Positions 61,071 through 64,000 of a stretch of 64,000 nt of DNA are shown piece by piece; positions within the stretch are counted from its first letter, which is position 1; each line of letters starts with the position of its first letter. The notes under the pieces are model-generated. The model was not told the DNA's origin. It did no database searches and was given only the letters and a program-made list of their open reading frames with translations. Origin of the DNA: Xenopus tropicalis. Its lineage: Eukaryota > Chordata > Amphibia > Anura > Pipidae. Where the stretch lies: contig NC_030683.2 in assembly GCF_000004195.4 (NCBI RefSeq), forward strand, positions 49,985,358-50,049,357, given 5' to 3'. The position numbers and the translations under genes are program-made.

Positions 61071-64000
61071 TATATATATGTATATATAATATTGCTTCTA
61101 CAGGAATTAAGTAAAATAATTAAACTTTGTTAACCATTACTTGCCGTTAACTATGAAATGGTCACATACTTAATAAGAAGTTTACCTTAGCATGATAACT
61201 ACATTTCCAATAGCATTTTTATTGCTGATAGAAATATTAAAGTGCGGATAAGGATAAAATCTGAGCATATATTGTGTATCGGATGATATTCTTGAGAGAC
61301 CTACAATGGAAGTGACTTTTGTATGATTAGTTTCTGCCAACTTCATGTTCAGAACATCCATCCTACAATTTCAGTCTGGATGTTAGTTTCAGATCGTTGC
61401 ACTTAGATGTATGACTGATATCCAAATGTTCGTCGGAAGAAGACTAAAATCTGAACATGTATGGCCACCTTAAGGGCCATTATCATCACCACTACTTGCG
61501 ATAGTGATGAGAATGCCACCACTTGCTTCATATTGCTTACCATTTTTTTGAATGGAAAGCACTACTGGTTGCCCAGAGATCTAGCTTGAGTGATGCTCAA
61601 AACGCTATCAGTCAAATCCTCCTTAATAGAAGATAGGAACAAAAGAAAAGGAAAAAATGATTACACATTCACCTTTAATCATTTAAATTGACTAATACAG
61701 AGGTAAGATAATTCTTAGGTCAGAAATATTTATCAAGTTACATTGTATATGTATTGCTTTATTTATCTGAGATCATAAACTCTAGAACAAAATAACTCAT
61801 ACATATTTTGCCATTCTTAAAATAAATGAAACCCAACTCAAAGAGACGGGCAGTGCGGGCAGAAAAATGTGGCCCAGCTGTCCCTGACAGTATAATAATG
61901 ACAAAATGAAATCAAGAATCTAGTCAGTCTCTGCTATCATTCATCATGTGTAGCTGGAATTGAGTTTGCTCTTGATGTATTACATGATATAGAAGCTGAT
62001 CTAAATCTTTAGTCATAGTAACCCTTTCATAGTTCATGCAGTGTTCAGTATAATGGGGTTAATGAACTTTGCATCATGGTAACTGTGAGCACCAAAAACA
62101 GCATGGCTACTGCCAAAATATTTACATTTCTTCCTATATCTAGTCAACCATTTGGATTTAGGCTGAAAAATATATTTTTTATATAAACTTTCCTAGAATA
62201 TTTCTGTCAGAAATATTTGGTTACTGTTGATATGTTTTAACCCTCTGCTTCTGTAAGCATATACGGAAATATGAACATATATACATACATTTTTGTAAAA
62301 TATATGTTTTTATCACTTTGTAATACTTTTGCAAGACTATGTAAATTACAGCAGGCCCACAGATACACATTCTGAAACCAGATCTTGCAGATATGCAGCA
62401 AAGCAATAATAAAGGCATCTCCTAGTAGTGTAAGTAACATGTTAATGATCCATTTTGATTATATCTTCAGAAGCAATGCTTATATTTTTCTAAAACATCA
62501 TTTTTTATGCATTATTTTACAATACATTGCCAGACATCTGCAAAATCTGCAGTACTGTCATGTCTGCATATCCATTTTACAGTCTGTGTTCTCTCAGACA
62601 GTTAAAGATGGTCTTGCTTTGTACAGCATAGAGTTTATTTTTATTCTCTCAAAATAATTTCATTTTTTTCCAAAATCATTTTTACTTCAAAAAGGTATCA
62701 TTCTGTTCTCGTGTCTTCATCTATGTTTTTTCAACTGAGAGCTTCAGTGTCTGATCCAGTGACAGTGCAAGCCTAATGAGTTTCTGCTGGTTAGGTTTAG
62801 TGATAGAATGGAGTTTGTTATGGTCAGCTCATTTGTCTCCATTACATACATTTCCGCATTGTTAGAGTGGGCTCTTTCATAGAACTGGAGAGTAAATTTA
62901 TTTAACAACCACTGACCTCTACAGAACATGCAGTAGTAGATGGAGAGTTTAAGATGATGCTCCATAACAGCACTGTCTTTATCTGATAAATTACTGTTGG
63001 TACAGCCATTTAATTAAAGGCTATAAGAGCAAGGCACAGTGCAAGAGAGACTAGCATAATGTAAGCAGCGGATACAATTGCCCCACAAATAACCATGGTA
63101 AACTGCAAAGAAGGAAAAACAAAAGTTACACAACCCCCTTTTTCTAAAATATGCAGAATGATAATACTTCAAGGTGTGCTGCAGCAAGGTTTTAAGTTAT
63201 TTTTTTTTAAAATTTGGAGGTTTTGTCTATAGAGAGTTGTTTGTTTCTCTATCTTAATCTAAATAATACTTTCAGTAATGGTGATACCCCCCTCAATGAT
63301 GTTGTCCCCCAGCCTCTAAATTAGAATTTGAGCTCTTATAGCGTAGTGACCCTTTTTTAGGTTTTTTTCTGCTTCCTTAGGCAACCACAACCTAAAGAAG
63401 TTATAGCTTCCTGAGGAAGCTTGTTTTATATTGATTTCAAAGTATATGAATTATGATATATTTAATTTAAGTATTATAAAGTAATCGACCATGATTTTGC
63501 ACCAGAATTAGATTTGTTAATTTGTTCTATGGTGATTGGTTATTGTCCCCTCTTATTGGCGTGGTGCCATATGTATATAATTTGAGGTGGAAATAGTGAT
63601 GTGTGTAAGGATATTGAAGGGTCAGTACTGACTCACCATCTATAAACCTTAGTCAAAAGGTACTGGGCCCATTAGTTTAGAAGGGTTATGCATTGAACCC
63701 CATGACCCACCCCCCAAATGCAACTAATAAACAGTAATAAACACTGTCCCACATGTTATCGCTTTTCTTCCTAATGCTATTTCGAACTTAGTTTTTTTAG
63801 GGTGGTTGACTGAAAAAATATATGCCATCTGAGATAGGAAATGTAATGATTAAATGCACCTATCTGGCATTATCCATACATTGGGACTGAAGTGACTTTT
63901 GGTGTCAAAAGATTGCTATATATATATATATATATAAAAGACAGGTGTATACACTGTAGTTAGAAATCAGTGTAATGGTTGCTGTTTATAAATATGGATC
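61071..64000 (+). other. hgsnat-type intron 6, to the window edge
   Basis: No further exon of the gene was found. A right-end piece of the TGGCCATAC family (CATGTATGGCCACCTTAA) is at 61459-61476. A (TA)n tract lies at 63917-63936. The open frames are short and unremarkable. Confidence 0.45.

Noticed and set aside
61071..64000. Search for the next HGSNAT-type exon (expected to lead to the LRSVDTFRG-like block)
   Set aside because: No frame with that wording or a suitable acceptor/donor pair was found; the exon probably lies past the window.
1..64000. CRISPR arrays, bacterial operons, integrated virus, tRNA or rRNA genes
   Set aside because: Nothing of the kind was seen; the regular repeats are minisatellites without spacer structure.

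Overview
The window is vertebrate nuclear DNA. Gene structure (GT-AG introns, readable only by splicing) and repeat content (T2-type TTAA MITEs, CR1 and L2-type LINEs, hAT and Harbinger-like MITEs, minisatellites carried on MITEs) point to a Xenopus frog, probably X. tropicalis or a close relative. The species is an inference. There is no bacterial, plasmid or viral gene here, and almost all open reading frames over 60 codons are intron, repeat or low-complexity sequence.

Two protein genes can be read, both on the + strand. (1) bms1, the 40S ribosome-biogenesis GTPase, is complete: 22 coding exons from the ATG at 6702 to the TAA at 27457. They splice in frame throughout to 1,260 residues. A likely non-coding first exon and CpG/ETS-type promoter lie near 5470-5619, and a poly(A) signal near 27802. 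(2) The 5' half of a heparan-alpha-glucosaminide N-acetyltransferase (HGSNAT)-type gene runs from 30734. Six exons encode 186 residues (signal peptide, lumenal cysteine domain, first membrane helix). The catalytic acyltransferase exons must lie beyond the right edge. A 21.9-kb intron (38110-60057) separates exons 4 and 5.

Layout: 1-1436 old repeat fragments; 1437-5090 a 5'-truncated, decayed L2-type LINE on the minus strand, split by a 946-bp hAT MITE that carries a G-rich minisatellite; 5470-27860 bms1, with a CR1 LINE and two oppositely oriented T2 MITEs in its introns; 28044-29351 a MITE-borne tandem array; 29352-30733 intergenic, with a repeat-family 3' end; 30734-64000 the HGSNAT-type gene, whose long intron is a dense graveyard of small DNA transposons. 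Many of these have readable target-site duplications and terminal inverted repeats, and several are nested.

The most notable item is a hammerhead ribozyme motif on the minus strand at 57601-57679. It has all core nucleotides, a perfect stem II, a long stem I and a loopless two-base-pair stem III of the kind expected to act as a dimer. Two decayed relatives lie at about 30380 and 61040. Other notable items are a 25 x 52-bp satellite inside a MITE, a perfect 46-bp inverted repeat, MITEs carrying NRF1-like, CCAAT or CRE/E-box motifs, and several nested insertions that give relative ages.
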